64,000 nucleotides of DNA, taken from the NCBI GenBank assembly GCA_964439935.1, contig CAYTPW010000011.1:61091-125090 (forward strand). Reading direction: 5' to 3'. A program made the position numbers and the translations under genes. Of this stretch, positions 8,426 through 17,788 are shown one piece after another. Each line of letters opens with the position of its first letter. The first letter of the stretch is position 1. Source of the DNA: JABMQW01 sp964439935. Its GTDB lineage: Bacteria; Fidelibacterota; Marinisomatia; Marinisomatales; TCS56. The notes below the pieces were generated by a model, which was not told where the DNA came from, did no database searches, and saw only the letters and a list, made by a program, of their open reading frames with translations.

Positions 8426-10741
8426 ATGTACTTGAGATTAGTAATTGCAATAACACTGTATGTCATTGCAGTCCATATTATTTTTGCTCTTGAATACAGT
8501 CAACAAGTAAATCAGGTACCTTCTGATCGTTTGTTAACAGATCAAGAGTTATTATACATATTGAAAGATGATTTACTTGATATTGAATCAGTATACAGTC
8601 TGCGCGATCAGGGAAAATACTCTGCAGCAATTGAAGAATTGACTCAATATCTAAAAGACAAGTTTGGAGACAGGTTCTATTTCGACTGGCGCAATTTCGA
8701 CCAGCGTTTGGAACAGTACAAAAATAACTATCCCGATATCATTAATAAGCATCGCAATGGCAGTGATTATTTTCGGGGTACTTATTCTGGTGATCCTAAG
8801 TGGATCCTGCCATTCAACAATCTTAAAGGCGAAGCTGTAACCGCCTATCAGCTCCGTCATTTGGCACGCCAGTCGTGGACCAGTGATATTGTTTTGGATT
8901 ATGCCTTTTCCAGTAATGATGAATTACTGGATTACGTGATGGACCAGGTTGCCAGTTTAAACAGGGCTTTTAACAACGGTGAATATGACGATTCTGGAAA
9001 TGGTATCTATGAAACATTCCGGGCCGGAAAAAGGATTCATAAATGGCTATTCGCCCATCAGGTGTTTTTAAGCAGGGACGATTATTCCGTTGATCAGCAG
9101 ATATTGATGCTGAAAACATTTTTACATCATGGAGCCCAGCTGCAGGAGCGAACCAAAAAAAATCGCTACGGTAATCACCATACCAAGGGATTAGTCGCCT
9201 TATTTGAAATAGCCGTTCTCCTACCTGAATTTTCGTCTTCTCAGCATTGGATTAACCAGGCACTAAGTGGATTGGAATGGCATATTACCAATGAGATCAA
9301 TACTGATGGCTTTCAGTTTGAGCGCAGTGTTCACTACCACGTCGGTGACATCGAGAACTATTTCCGTGTGTGTCAGCTGGCCCAGCGCAATGGGATTCAG
9401 CTACCGGCAGTTTTCAGGGAGCGGTTTTTTCTGATGTTCGAAGCGCTCACAAAACTTGCCCAGCCCAATAAGCGTTTGCCAGTTCTCCAGGATGATACCG
9501 ATAAGCGGTTTGCCGAAAACAATATAATTGACGATGCTATGATCGTTGGTGCAATCCTCTTTAAAGATTCGCGCTTCAAATATTTCATCGAAAATGATGT
9601 TTCCGAATTGCGTTATTGGCTTTTCTCAAAACACGAATTAGATTTTATTGAATCACTGAGCGTGGAAGCACCGGTATACGGTTCAATTTCACTGCCGGAA
9701 ACAGGTTATTATACTATGCGTAACGGCTGGGATGAAGGCAGTGAATATATGACTATTTCAGCTGCAGTATCGGAACATAAACCCGATCACCAGCATGGTG
9801 ACGTGCTGGGAGTGGTAGCCTGGGCCAATGGTCATGAAATCCTGCCTAATTATCAAGTCAAATACAGCTATCCCGATTACCCGCAGTGGAAGAATTCCTG
9901 GGCCAAGAATGTTGCCCTGGTTGACAGTATCCCGCAGGGACGAAATTGGAAAGGTAATCGTGGTGGTAGCGGATTTGGTAAATGGCTGGAACTGCCTGAA
10001 CCAACCGTACTGCGCTGGGAGACTAATGACAATTACGACTATTTTCTTGGCAGTCATGATGGATTTAAAAGTGTGGGAGTGGAATATTTCCGTGAGGTAT
10101 TATTCATTAAAGCTGGTTTCTGGTTGATAATGGATCATTTTGAATCATCTGGAATACACCGCTATCAACAGGTTTGGCAGGGAAAATACCAGTACAATAG
10201 TGGAAGTTTGCTAACAAAGAGCTATCAACAAGGCAGCAGACTTGCAATTCGTCAACTAAATAATTCTGTTGAGTACAATGCCCAGACGGGCCGAATTGAT
10301 CCCATGGATCACATTACAGTTGATGTTAGTAATCAGACTAATTTTACTTTTATCAGCCTGTTATTGCCGCTCAGTTCAGAAGAAGCACTCCACTCCGGAC
10401 TTCCCGCAGGTTGGTATCTAGCCGAGCGAAATACAGGCAATACACTGATGATTAATCAGTTCTCGACTAACGCTCTCGCCGGATTAACGGACGGTGAAAA
10501 AACATATATTTTTTTTGATCTGACCAATATTCAATGGAATGGCCGGTACTTGAATTTTGAGACATCTGTCAGTATTATTATCGGATTAAGCGGCAATGAA
10601 TGTGAGTTGAAATTGCTGGGGCCAGCAGGCAACCAGTTATGGACAGATGGAAAAGTTCAGATCGCGGGAGAATTGTTGTACAAACAACCAAACGAAAGCT
10701 TTCGTTTAAAATCTGGTGCTATTCTGAAATTGATTTGGTAA
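8426..10741 (+). CDS. Heparinase II/III-family polysaccharide lyase
   Basis: This 771-residue protein has an N-terminal signal peptide (about 1-22), an alpha/alpha toroid (about 30-400) and a C-terminal beta-sandwich domain as in PL12/PL15/PL17/PL21 lyases. Candidate catalytic residues are in GNHHTKG (Asn250-His251-His252), Tyr304 in SVHYHVGD and the His pair in KPDHQHGD (455/457), matching the Asn/His/Tyr/His layout of this superfamily. It would cleave uronic-acid-containing oligo- or polysaccharides by beta-elimination in the periplasm or at the cell surface. There is no T9SS domain. The exact PL family and substrate (alginate, heparin-like or other glycuronan) cannot be settled by eye. Confidence 0.85.
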   Translation: MYLRLVIAITLYVIAVHIIFALEYSQQVNQVPSDRLLTDQELLYILKDDLLDIESVYSLRDQGKYSAAIEELTQYLKDKFGDRFYFDWRNFDQRLEQYKNNYPDIINKHRNGSDYFRGTYSGDPKWILPFNNLKGEAVTAYQLRHLARQSWTSDIVLDYAFSSNDELLDYVMDQVASLNRAFNNGEYDDSGNGIYETFRAGKRIHKWLFAHQVFLSRDDYSVDQQILMLKTFLHHGAQLQERTKKNRYGNHHTKGLVALFEIAVLLPEFSSSQHWINQALSGLEWHITNEINTDGFQFERSVHYHVGDIENYFRVCQLAQRNGIQLPAVFRERFFLMFEALTKLAQPNKRLPVLQDDTDKRFAENNIIDDAMIVGAILFKDSRFKYFIENDVSELRYWLFSKHELDFIESLSVEAPVYGSISLPETGYYTMRNGWDEGSEYMTISAAVSEHKPDHQHGDVLGVVAWANGHEILPNYQVKYSYPDYPQWKNSWAKNVALVDSIPQGRNWKGNRGGSGFGKWLELPEPTVLRWETNDNYDYFLGSHDGFKSVGVEYFREVLFIKAGFWLIMDHFESSGIHRYQQVWQGKYQYNSGSLLTKSYQQGSRLAIRQLNNSVEYNAQTGRIDPMDHITVDVSNQTNFTFISLLLPLSSEEALHSGLPAGWYLAERNTGNTLMINQFSTNALAGLTDGEKTYIFFDLTNIQWNGRYLNFETSVSIIIGLSGNECELKLLGPAGNQLWTDGKVQIAGELLYKQPNESFRLKSGAILKLIW

Positions 10742-10774
10742 ACTAACCAATACTCATAGCTCAAGATTAAAGGC

Positions 10775-12988
10775 ATGCAGATTAAACATATTGTCATTCA
10801 CAAGGTGTCGAAGTATCGTCTGATTTCTTCATTATTTCTGATTTGTTCTTCTTTAACCTGGGGGGCGAACTTTTATGTTTCAAGTGCAACTGATATTAGC
10901 ATCGCCCTGAATTCGACAAGTCCCGGTGATACACTTACAATGACCAATGGTCTCTGGGTGGATCAGCACATTGTGTTTGATGGTGTTGGTACTGAGAGCC
11001 TACCAATTATCCTTAGAGCCGCATCACCAGGAAATGTAATACTGACTGGTTCATCAACTCTACGGATCAGTGGAGAATACCTCATTGTTGATGGCCTTTA
11101 TTTTCGAAATGGCTACAGCAATTCCGGCGGCGTGGTTGAATTTCGTAGCAGTTCATCAGAACTGGCCACTCATTGCCGTTTGACCAACACCGCCATCGTT
11201 GATTACAATCCTCAGAGTATAAATAACAATTATAAATGGGTTTCAATTTATGGCAGCTACAACCGAGTAGATAATTGTTATTTTCGTGGCAAGAACCATG
11301 ATGGTGCTACCTTGGTTGTCTGGTTCCGGAGCGTAGCCGATCCGCCCGCACATTACCATCTTATCGATCACAATTATTTTGCCCACCGCCCGGAACTTGG
11401 TTTCAACGGTGGTGAAACAATTCGTGTTGGTACAAGCAGCTACTCCATGAGCGATTCATATACAACTGTGGAATGGAATTACTTCGAACATTGTGATGGT
11501 GAAATTGAAATTATTTCCAATAAATCCTGTGAAAATATCTATCGCTATAACACTTTCTTTGAGTCAGAAGGAACACTAACCCTGCGTCATGGTAACCGCT
11601 GCACCGTGTCCGGTAATTTCTTTTTCGGTAATGGACAATCTCGTACCGGTGGCGTGCGCATAATAGGTGAGGATCATAAAGTATTTAATAATTATTTCTA
11701 TAACCTGAGTGGTTCCGGATACCGATCAGCAATTACTTTTATGAATGGTGTCCCAAATTCACCGTTGAACCGCTATTTTCAGGTCAAGCGGGCTGAAGTA
11801 AGCTATAATACTATTGTCGACTGTTATCAGCCTTTTATGATTGGTGCTGGTGCAAATTCGGAGTTAACCTTGCCACCGCTGGATTGCACAATCGCAAATA
11901 ATGCCGTAGCAGCAAGCAGTGCCTACCAAATTTTCACTATTGAAGATGATCCGATTCATATGGATTATGTCACGAACATAGTCTGGGGGGCCACCCTCGG
12001 ATTACCGGATACCACCAGTGGAATCCAGGTGACTGATCCGCTGCTGGAGCTGGCAGCAGATAGTCTTTGGCGTCCTCAGACTGGTAGTCCATTAATAGGC
12101 TCTGCAACCGACCAGTACACCTATGTCACCACAGACATGGATGGTCAGACACGTAGCGGTTCATTGGATATCGGTGCTGATCAAGTGACGACTGATTCCG
12201 TTCAGATCTATCCTATAACTGCGGCTGATGTTGGTCCCAGTTGGTATGGGGCAGCCAATTCCCCGGTATTCATAATCGCCGATGTTAATGGCTCTGGTAC
12301 AATTACACTCATTCCTGACACTAATATATTTATGCCCGGTGACACTGTGATCATTTCTGCTACACCCGATTCGGCCTGGTCTTTTTTGGAATGGCGTGGT
12401 GATCTGAACGGAACTACCAATCCTCAGACAGTAATTGTAAATGACGATATGTACATAACTGCAGTATTTTCCCCTCCGGTTCAGTACCAGATATACCAAT
12501 GGATTATTGGAACTGGAGAAATTGTCTATAATCCACCGGGACCTTATTACAATCCCGGTACAACGGTAGAGATAAATGCTATTCCCGGGGATGGTTGGCT
12601 ATTCACTGATTGGGGTGGTGATATTAACAGTTCTCAGAATCCCGATACGGTAGTTTTAAATGATAATATGGCAATCACTGCAACATTTGAGTTGATAACC
12701 GGAGTTAAACATCAGACTGGATTACCAACCACTCTGGAATTATTTCCTAATTACCCAAATCCATTTAATAATACTACCAGAATTTCATATCAAGTGCCAT
12801 TGGCCGGTTTTACAACTATTCGGATCTTTGTTACTAACGGATGTGAAGTCTTTGAAAGAAAATCGTATCAAATACCCGGGTACTATTATATCGACTGGAA
12901 CGCCAATGGATTGCCTACAGGTGTTTATATATTACAGTTTAGTTCAGATAGGACAATGCTGACCCAGAAACTGCTACTGATCAAATAA
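10775..12988 (+). CDS. PL6-family polysaccharide lyase with InlB-like repeats and T9SS domain
   Basis: The 737-residue protein has a signal peptide ending near LTWG and a PL6 beta-helix (about 25-440). It carries the family hallmarks NGGETIRVG, then EIISNKS with Lys250, then TLRHGNRC with Arg271; these match the catalytic Lys250/Arg271 of chondroitinase B. The segment GGVRIIGEDHKVFNNYF is also typical. Two divergent InlB B-repeat-like domains (about 498-645) and a T9SS sorting domain (653-737, NYPNPFNN) follow. Known PL6 enzymes depolymerise alginate or dermatan sulfate. It lies 33 bases after the heparinase-type gene and 4 bases before the next, so they are co-transcribed. Confidence 0.92.
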   Translation: MQIKHIVIHKVSKYRLISSLFLICSSLTWGANFYVSSATDISIALNSTSPGDTLTMTNGLWVDQHIVFDGVGTESLPIILRAASPGNVILTGSSTLRISGEYLIVDGLYFRNGYSNSGGVVEFRSSSSELATHCRLTNTAIVDYNPQSINNNYKWVSIYGSYNRVDNCYFRGKNHDGATLVVWFRSVADPPAHYHLIDHNYFAHRPELGFNGGETIRVGTSSYSMSDSYTTVEWNYFEHCDGEIEIISNKSCENIYRYNTFFESEGTLTLRHGNRCTVSGNFFFGNGQSRTGGVRIIGEDHKVFNNYFYNLSGSGYRSAITFMNGVPNSPLNRYFQVKRAEVSYNTIVDCYQPFMIGAGANSELTLPPLDCTIANNAVAASSAYQIFTIEDDPIHMDYVTNIVWGATLGLPDTTSGIQVTDPLLELAADSLWRPQTGSPLIGSATDQYTYVTTDMDGQTRSGSLDIGADQVTTDSVQIYPITAADVGPSWYGAANSPVFIIADVNGSGTITLIPDTNIFMPGDTVIISATPDSAWSFLEWRGDLNGTTNPQTVIVNDDMYITAVFSPPVQYQIYQWIIGTGEIVYNPPGPYYNPGTTVEINAIPGDGWLFTDWGGDINSSQNPDTVVLNDNMAITATFELITGVKHQTGLPTTLELFPNYPNPFNNTTRISYQVPLAGFTTIRIFVTNGCEVFERKSYQIPGYYYIDWNANGLPTGVYILQFSSDRTMLTQKLLLIK

Positions 12989-12992
12989 TCGC

Positions 12993-15900
12993 ATGAAACT
13001 CACTTTAAAATTTCTGGGATTTTACATGATTTTTGCATTGATTCCGATAGCGGGACAGACGAACTGGAATTCCAGTCTGGTCACCTATAATCAAAATGAT
13101 CGCCTTATGTATAATCCCGATTCATTTGGTAACCGGGTTGTCGATTTCAGTTACGCCGGCTACCGTAATAATATGGAACCGATTCCAGATGTTCCGGTCA
13201 TGCTGGAAATCAACCCGGTACCTGGTGACAATACCAGCCATATCCAGACCGCAATCAATACTGTCGAAGCGATGCCTACTGATGCAGATGGCTTTCGCGG
13301 CGCATTGCTCCTTACGGCAGGTCAGTATGATGTGAGTGGTATATTGCGCATTGATGCCAGCGGTGTTGTTTTACGTGGGGTGGGTGATGGCAGTGATACA
13401 ACTAGCAATACTGTAATCTATGCTACCGGAAATTTACCGTACCAGCGAACAGTCTTGAATGCAGGAGGTGGAGAGGTAGCACTCTGGGGCTACAATCTAC
13501 AATTCCCGCAAGTTGATATAATCACCGATACAGTGCGCGCCGGAGATCGGCGTTTCCAAGTGGCAGATCCTGGTTCATTCAACGTGGGAGACAATATTAT
13601 CATCGTTCATCCATGCACCGAGGATTGGCTGACATCAATAGACTACGGGGGTACCCACAGCGGTGAGGGGGCCTGGGAGCCTGGGGTTGATCTCCCATGG
13701 GCGGTAGACAGTACGCCAATTTATTATAACCGCAAAATTATCGCTATTGATGGAAATACGATAACTATAGACGCTCCGGTATTCAACATCCTGATCAGAT
13801 CACTTTCGCAGTCCTATATCTATGCCTGGGATGGTGCTGGTATGGTACGACAGGTTGGAATCGAAAACTTGCGGATTGACATAGAAAATAGCGGTGGTAG
13901 TGATGAGAATCATGCCAGGAGTGCAATAGAGTTATATGAAATCGAGGATGCCTGGATTCGTGACTGCACTGCGCTACACTTTATTCTATCCGGCTTTGAA
14001 ACCGGCATGGCCACACGAGTGACCATTGATAATTGCCAGGCACTCGATCCGGTGTCGGTGATTGAAGGGGGGAAACGCTATAATTTTAACCTTTACCGGT
14101 ATTCACAATTAATTTTGGTTAAAAACAGTCATGCTACTAACGGGCGGCACCATTATATATCCAATGGCGTATCGTCCACTTCGGGCTGTGTTTTCCTTAA
14201 CTGTACTTCAAGTGGTGCCTATACCAGTAGCGAAGGACACAGGCGATGGAGCCAGGCGCTTCTATTTGATAATCATGTGGAACTTGATGGTCCACGACCT
14301 GGAGTTAATCCTCGTTTATTGGGACTTTACAATCGTGGCTATTATGGAACCAGCCACGGCTGGGCTGCTGTAAATTCTGTTGCATGGAACTGTGACGTTG
14401 CCGATGGCGACCTGATTGTCCAACGGCCACCTGTCGGTCAGAATTTCGCCATTGGCTGCAGTGGAGCAAATATCACAGGCGTTCGCCCGCCTGCTTCTTT
14501 CGATGAGCCAGAGGGATATATCGAAGGATCGAATACAGCTGGACTGGAACCAGTATCCCTTTACCTGGCTCAATTAGCTCAGCGTCAGAATCCACTCCCG
14601 GCTTTTGATCTCAACCTGATCGTAGATGGCAGTGGTCTGGTAACCATTACACCTGATCCCATCAATGGATTATACGATAGCAGTACGGTGGTGACGATTA
14701 CCGCTGATCCGTCACTTCACTGGCATTTTGCCGGTTGGAGCGGCGATATAACAAGTAATAACAATCCCCTATTACTTGAGATTAATTCGGATTTGAATAT
14801 TATGGCTGATTTCGATTCAATCACAACCCGCTTTGCCCTGGATCTGCAGATCAACGGTTCAGGATTTATTTCTGCCACCCCGGAACCAAATAACGGTCTG
14901 TACGACAGCAGTGCAGTGATAGAATTACTGGCAGAACCAGCACCACACTGGCTGTTCAGCGGCTGGACCGGTGATTTAGACAGCGATATTAACCCTATTT
15001 CTTTTCAGCTTGATTCAGCGATGCAGGTCGGGGCTGATTTTGACAGCATTACGGCCCAGTATACCCTGGAAGTTGTAATCGAAGGGAATGGAGAGGTAAT
15101 TATCGATCCTGAACCATATTCCGGGACTTATGATACCGGGCAATTTGTCCACCTGACCGCCCAGCCCGATTTTGGCTGGGAATTCATCCAGTGGTCTGGT
15201 GATTTAACAGGTTTTTCTCCGGAAGATTCTGTATTGATGAATGGCAACAAAATCATCACGGCAAACTTCAGTGCGATTCCAATAGGCGCCATGACGATTG
15301 ACACGAGCTGGAGCATGGCTTATGCAATTAATTATGTCAATACACATGATCTGGTTGATACGCTGATTCTCGCCAGCGCCGGAGAGTATGTATTTTCTGA
15401 TATTGTACCAATCCGAATACTGATGCCACTGACAATAATGGCGGCCGATGGCCTGTCAGAGAAACCAGTTATCCGCTATTCCGGCTCCGATCCCACTCTG
15501 GAGGATCTAATTCGGGTATTTGCTCCACTCAAAATTGATGGTGTCAAACTTGATGGGGGGGCATCAACAGCCCTGGGGATATTCAATGCCATTCATCTGG
15601 TTAATGAAGATAATTTTACTGTTCCTACTGGGATTGATCTTACTATAAACAACTGCGAGCTAGCAAATTTCTATCGTAATAACAATTCCAATCAACGGGG
15701 TTTCGGTATCAGGTTTGATTCTGAAATTCAAATCGGAACTATCAGAATTGAAAATTCGATATTCACAGACATTGGTGCTACTGCTATCAGCATAGCTGAA
15801 ACCCAGAACTGGGAAACATTTTCGGCCGTGGATTCGCTGATAGTACGTAATAATACCTTTAATTCTATTGGTGGTGATTGTATCGATTACTGGTCCGATG

Positions 15901-16592
15901 ATTTACCATTTTCAGCCGATGCACCGGTGCTAATTGAGCACTTAACCATCTATAACTCCGCTCCAAGGTCGATTTTTCTTGTTAACAGCAATGGTGCGGT
16001 TGTACGAGATATTATCGTCGCCAATACCAGATTGACGGACTTCAGCATCGATACTAACCTGATGGAAATCTCAGGCAGCGGTATCCAGGTGAGTCATATC
16101 GATACATTCAGTGTAGATCCGGTCCCGATAGTAGTAACTGGTGGTAATCTGAATACCCAGACTATCTATGGCTACGATCCACTTTTCATGAATCCGACTG
16201 CGGGCGATTTCACACTCATGGAAGGATCAATGGTTTACGGTCTTGCCCATGACGGTTATGCTTTGGGTGATATTCGCTGGGCAACCAATCCACCTCTAAA
16301 AGTTGATAGTAAATTATCGCAACTGCCCGATGATTATTTATTGAAACAGAATTATCCTAATCCTTTTAATGGTAGGACCTCAATTGAATTTGCAGTTCCA
16401 GCAATTGGCAGAGTATCCCTGGAAATATTTAGTGTTACCGGGAAACAGGTGGGAACTATTGTTTACCAAGCGCTCGAGCCAGGTTTTTACCGCTACAGCC
16501 TTGCAGCGGAGGACCTGGCATCTGGTGTGTATATCTGTCGTTTCCAGGCTGGTGATTATCAGCGAATAATTAAAATGACACTTTTAAAATAG
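12993..16592 (+). CDS. Large T9SS-secreted two-beta-helix protein, putative polysaccharide lyase
   Basis: This 1199-residue protein starts four bases after the PL6 stop and has a signal peptide ending near PIAGQ. The N-terminal half (about 30-520) is a pectin-lyase-like right-handed helix with the pectate-lyase-3-like GVVLRGVGDGS motif and a long DNA-visible set of strand repeats. Three divergent InlB B-repeats follow (about 538-762, each with YD-S/T and W-x-F-x-G/Q-W). A second helix (766-1105) is homologous to the protein at 1255-2742, and a T9SS sorting domain (about 1120-1199, NYPNPFNG) closes it. The N-terminal helix is the likely catalytic part, but no known PL family could be named from the sequence alone. 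Confidence 0.82.
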   Translation: MKLTLKFLGFYMIFALIPIAGQTNWNSSLVTYNQNDRLMYNPDSFGNRVVDFSYAGYRNNMEPIPDVPVMLEINPVPGDNTSHIQTAINTVEAMPTDADGFRGALLLTAGQYDVSGILRIDASGVVLRGVGDGSDTTSNTVIYATGNLPYQRTVLNAGGGEVALWGYNLQFPQVDIITDTVRAGDRRFQVADPGSFNVGDNIIIVHPCTEDWLTSIDYGGTHSGEGAWEPGVDLPWAVDSTPIYYNRKIIAIDGNTITIDAPVFNILIRSLSQSYIYAWDGAGMVRQVGIENLRIDIENSGGSDENHARSAIELYEIEDAWIRDCTALHFILSGFETGMATRVTIDNCQALDPVSVIEGGKRYNFNLYRYSQLILVKNSHATNGRHHYISNGVSSTSGCVFLNCTSSGAYTSSEGHRRWSQALLFDNHVELDGPRPGVNPRLLGLYNRGYYGTSHGWAAVNSVAWNCDVADGDLIVQRPPVGQNFAIGCSGANITGVRPPASFDEPEGYIEGSNTAGLEPVSLYLAQLAQRQNPLPAFDLNLIVDGSGLVTITPDPINGLYDSSTVVTITADPSLHWHFAGWSGDITSNNNPLLLEINSDLNIMADFDSITTRFALDLQINGSGFISATPEPNNGLYDSSAVIELLAEPAPHWLFSGWTGDLDSDINPISFQLDSAMQVGADFDSITAQYTLEVVIEGNGEVIIDPEPYSGTYDTGQFVHLTAQPDFGWEFIQWSGDLTGFSPEDSVLMNGNKIITANFSAIPIGAMTIDTSWSMAYAINYVNTHDLVDTLILASAGEYVFSDIVPIRILMPLTIMAADGLSEKPVIRYSGSDPTLEDLIRVFAPLKIDGVKLDGGASTALGIFNAIHLVNEDNFTVPTGIDLTINNCELANFYRNNNSNQRGFGIRFDSEIQIGTIRIENSIFTDIGATAISIAETQNWETFSAVDSLIVRNNTFNSIGGDCIDYWSDDLPFSADAPVLIEHLTIYNSAPRSIFLVNSNGAVVRDIIVANTRLTDFSIDTNLMEISGSGIQVSHIDTFSVDPVPIVVTGGNLNTQTIYGYDPLFMNPTAGDFTLMEGSMVYGLAHDGYALGDIRWATNPPLKVDSKLSQLPDDYLLKQNYPNPFNGRTSIEFAVPAIGRVSLEIFSVTGKQVGTIVYQALEPGFYRYSLAAEDLASGVYICRFQAGDYQRIIKMTLLK

Positions 16593-16603
16593 GGAAATAG
16601 AAT

Positions 16604-17788
16604 ATGTTTTTGCCTGGGCGTAGCCACCACCACGGGATCTGTGTCTTTATTTTAATGCTGTTAATCTCTGGCTGCAGAGACAGCAGAGGAGTTCGACCTG
16701 ACCTGAATACGATTGACCGTGAAAGAATATTGCTGGCGGCCGATTCATATCTGAAAGAGATACCGGAAACAGTTACCGCATCACTTTGTGCAAGGTCAGC
16801 TGGTGGCAGGCATGATTTTTATTCCGAAGGTGATTACTGGTGGCCTGATCCGAATAATCCTGAGGGACCCTATATCCGCCGCGATGGTATGTCCAACCCG
16901 GATAATTTTACCGAACATCGTAGAGTGATGGTTCGCTTGAGTATTCAGGTTCCGACTCTGGTCGCTGCCTATTTAATTTCTAACGAAATTCTCTACGCTG
17001 AGCATGCCCGTCGACACTTGCGGACCTGGTTCATTGATCCTGAGACAAGAATGACACCTGCTTTAAATTTTGCCCAGGCGATATCCGGGTGGGTGACTGG
17101 CCGCGGTGTGGGAATAATTGACACCATTCACCTGGTTGAAGTGGCCCAGGCAATTCTCAAACTGGAATCCGTCCATGCGATTCCCAGTGATGAGCTAATA
17201 ACGATCAAAGCCTGGTTTGCAGAATATCTTAAATGGATGACGAACCACGAATATGGTATTGACGAAATGAAGCGCAAGAATAATCATGGCACCTGCTGGG
17301 TGATGCAGGTGGCTGCTTTTGCCAGGCTCGTTGGCGATGATGAACTGATGCAGATGTGCCGTGATCGTGTTAAATCGGTACTGGTACCAAACCAGATTGC
17401 TAGCGATGGAAGTTTTCAAATGGAACTGGACCGCACCAAGCCCTACGGTTATTCATTGTTCAATCTGGATGCATTCGCCGCTGTATGCCTGATATTGTCA
17501 ACGCCAGAGGATAACCTCTGGGAATTTCGAACGACTACCAGTGGAAGCATGGCTGATGCCCTGGCCTATATGTTTTCTTTTATTGATAATAAATCCATCT
17601 GGCCTCTCGCGCCTGATGTAATGTATTTTGATAAATTTCCAGTGCGGCACCCGGCACTTTTATTCGGCGGGATTGCATTAAATCGCAGTGATTATATCAA
17701 TCTATGGTCTACGCTGGACCCGGATCCTGAAACTACTGAAGTGATTCGTAATTACCCAATCAGACAGCCAATCTTATGGGTAGACTGA
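16604..17788 (+). CDS. Alginate-lyase-superfamily lipoprotein (PF05426-like), first of a tandem pair
   Basis: The 394-residue product begins with a lipoprotein signal (LMLLISGC), so it is probably anchored in a membrane. It has the alpha/alpha-barrel signature of the PF05426 alginate_lyase group: YWWPDP, GPYIRRDG, GRGVG and KNNHGTCW with Asn227-His228 as candidate active-site residues. This group includes PL5 alginate lyases and PL38 enzymes acting on glucuronan or mannuronan. It likely trims uronate oligomers released by the secreted enzymes. Its last 13 bases overlap the start of the paralogue that follows, implying translational coupling. Confidence 0.85.
   Translation: MFLPGRSHHHGICVFILMLLISGCRDSRGVRPDLNTIDRERILLAADSYLKEIPETVTASLCARSAGGRHDFYSEGDYWWPDPNNPEGPYIRRDGMSNPDNFTEHRRVMVRLSIQVPTLVAAYLISNEILYAEHARRHLRTWFIDPETRMTPALNFAQAISGWVTGRGVGIIDTIHLVEVAQAILKLESVHAIPSDELITIKAWFAEYLKWMTNHEYGIDEMKRKNNHGTCWVMQVAAFARLVGDDELMQMCRDRVKSVLVPNQIASDGSFQMELDRTKPYGYSLFNLDAFAAVCLILSTPEDNLWEFRTTTSGSMADALAYMFSFIDNKSIWPLAPDVMYFDKFPVRHPALLFGGIALNRSDYINLWSTLDPDPETTEVIRNYPIRQPILWVD

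Noticed and set aside
10775..12988. Naming the PL6 protein as chondroitinase B or alginate lyase
   Set aside because: The catalytic Lys/Arg pair is shared by both activities, so the substrate cannot be chosen from sequence inspection.
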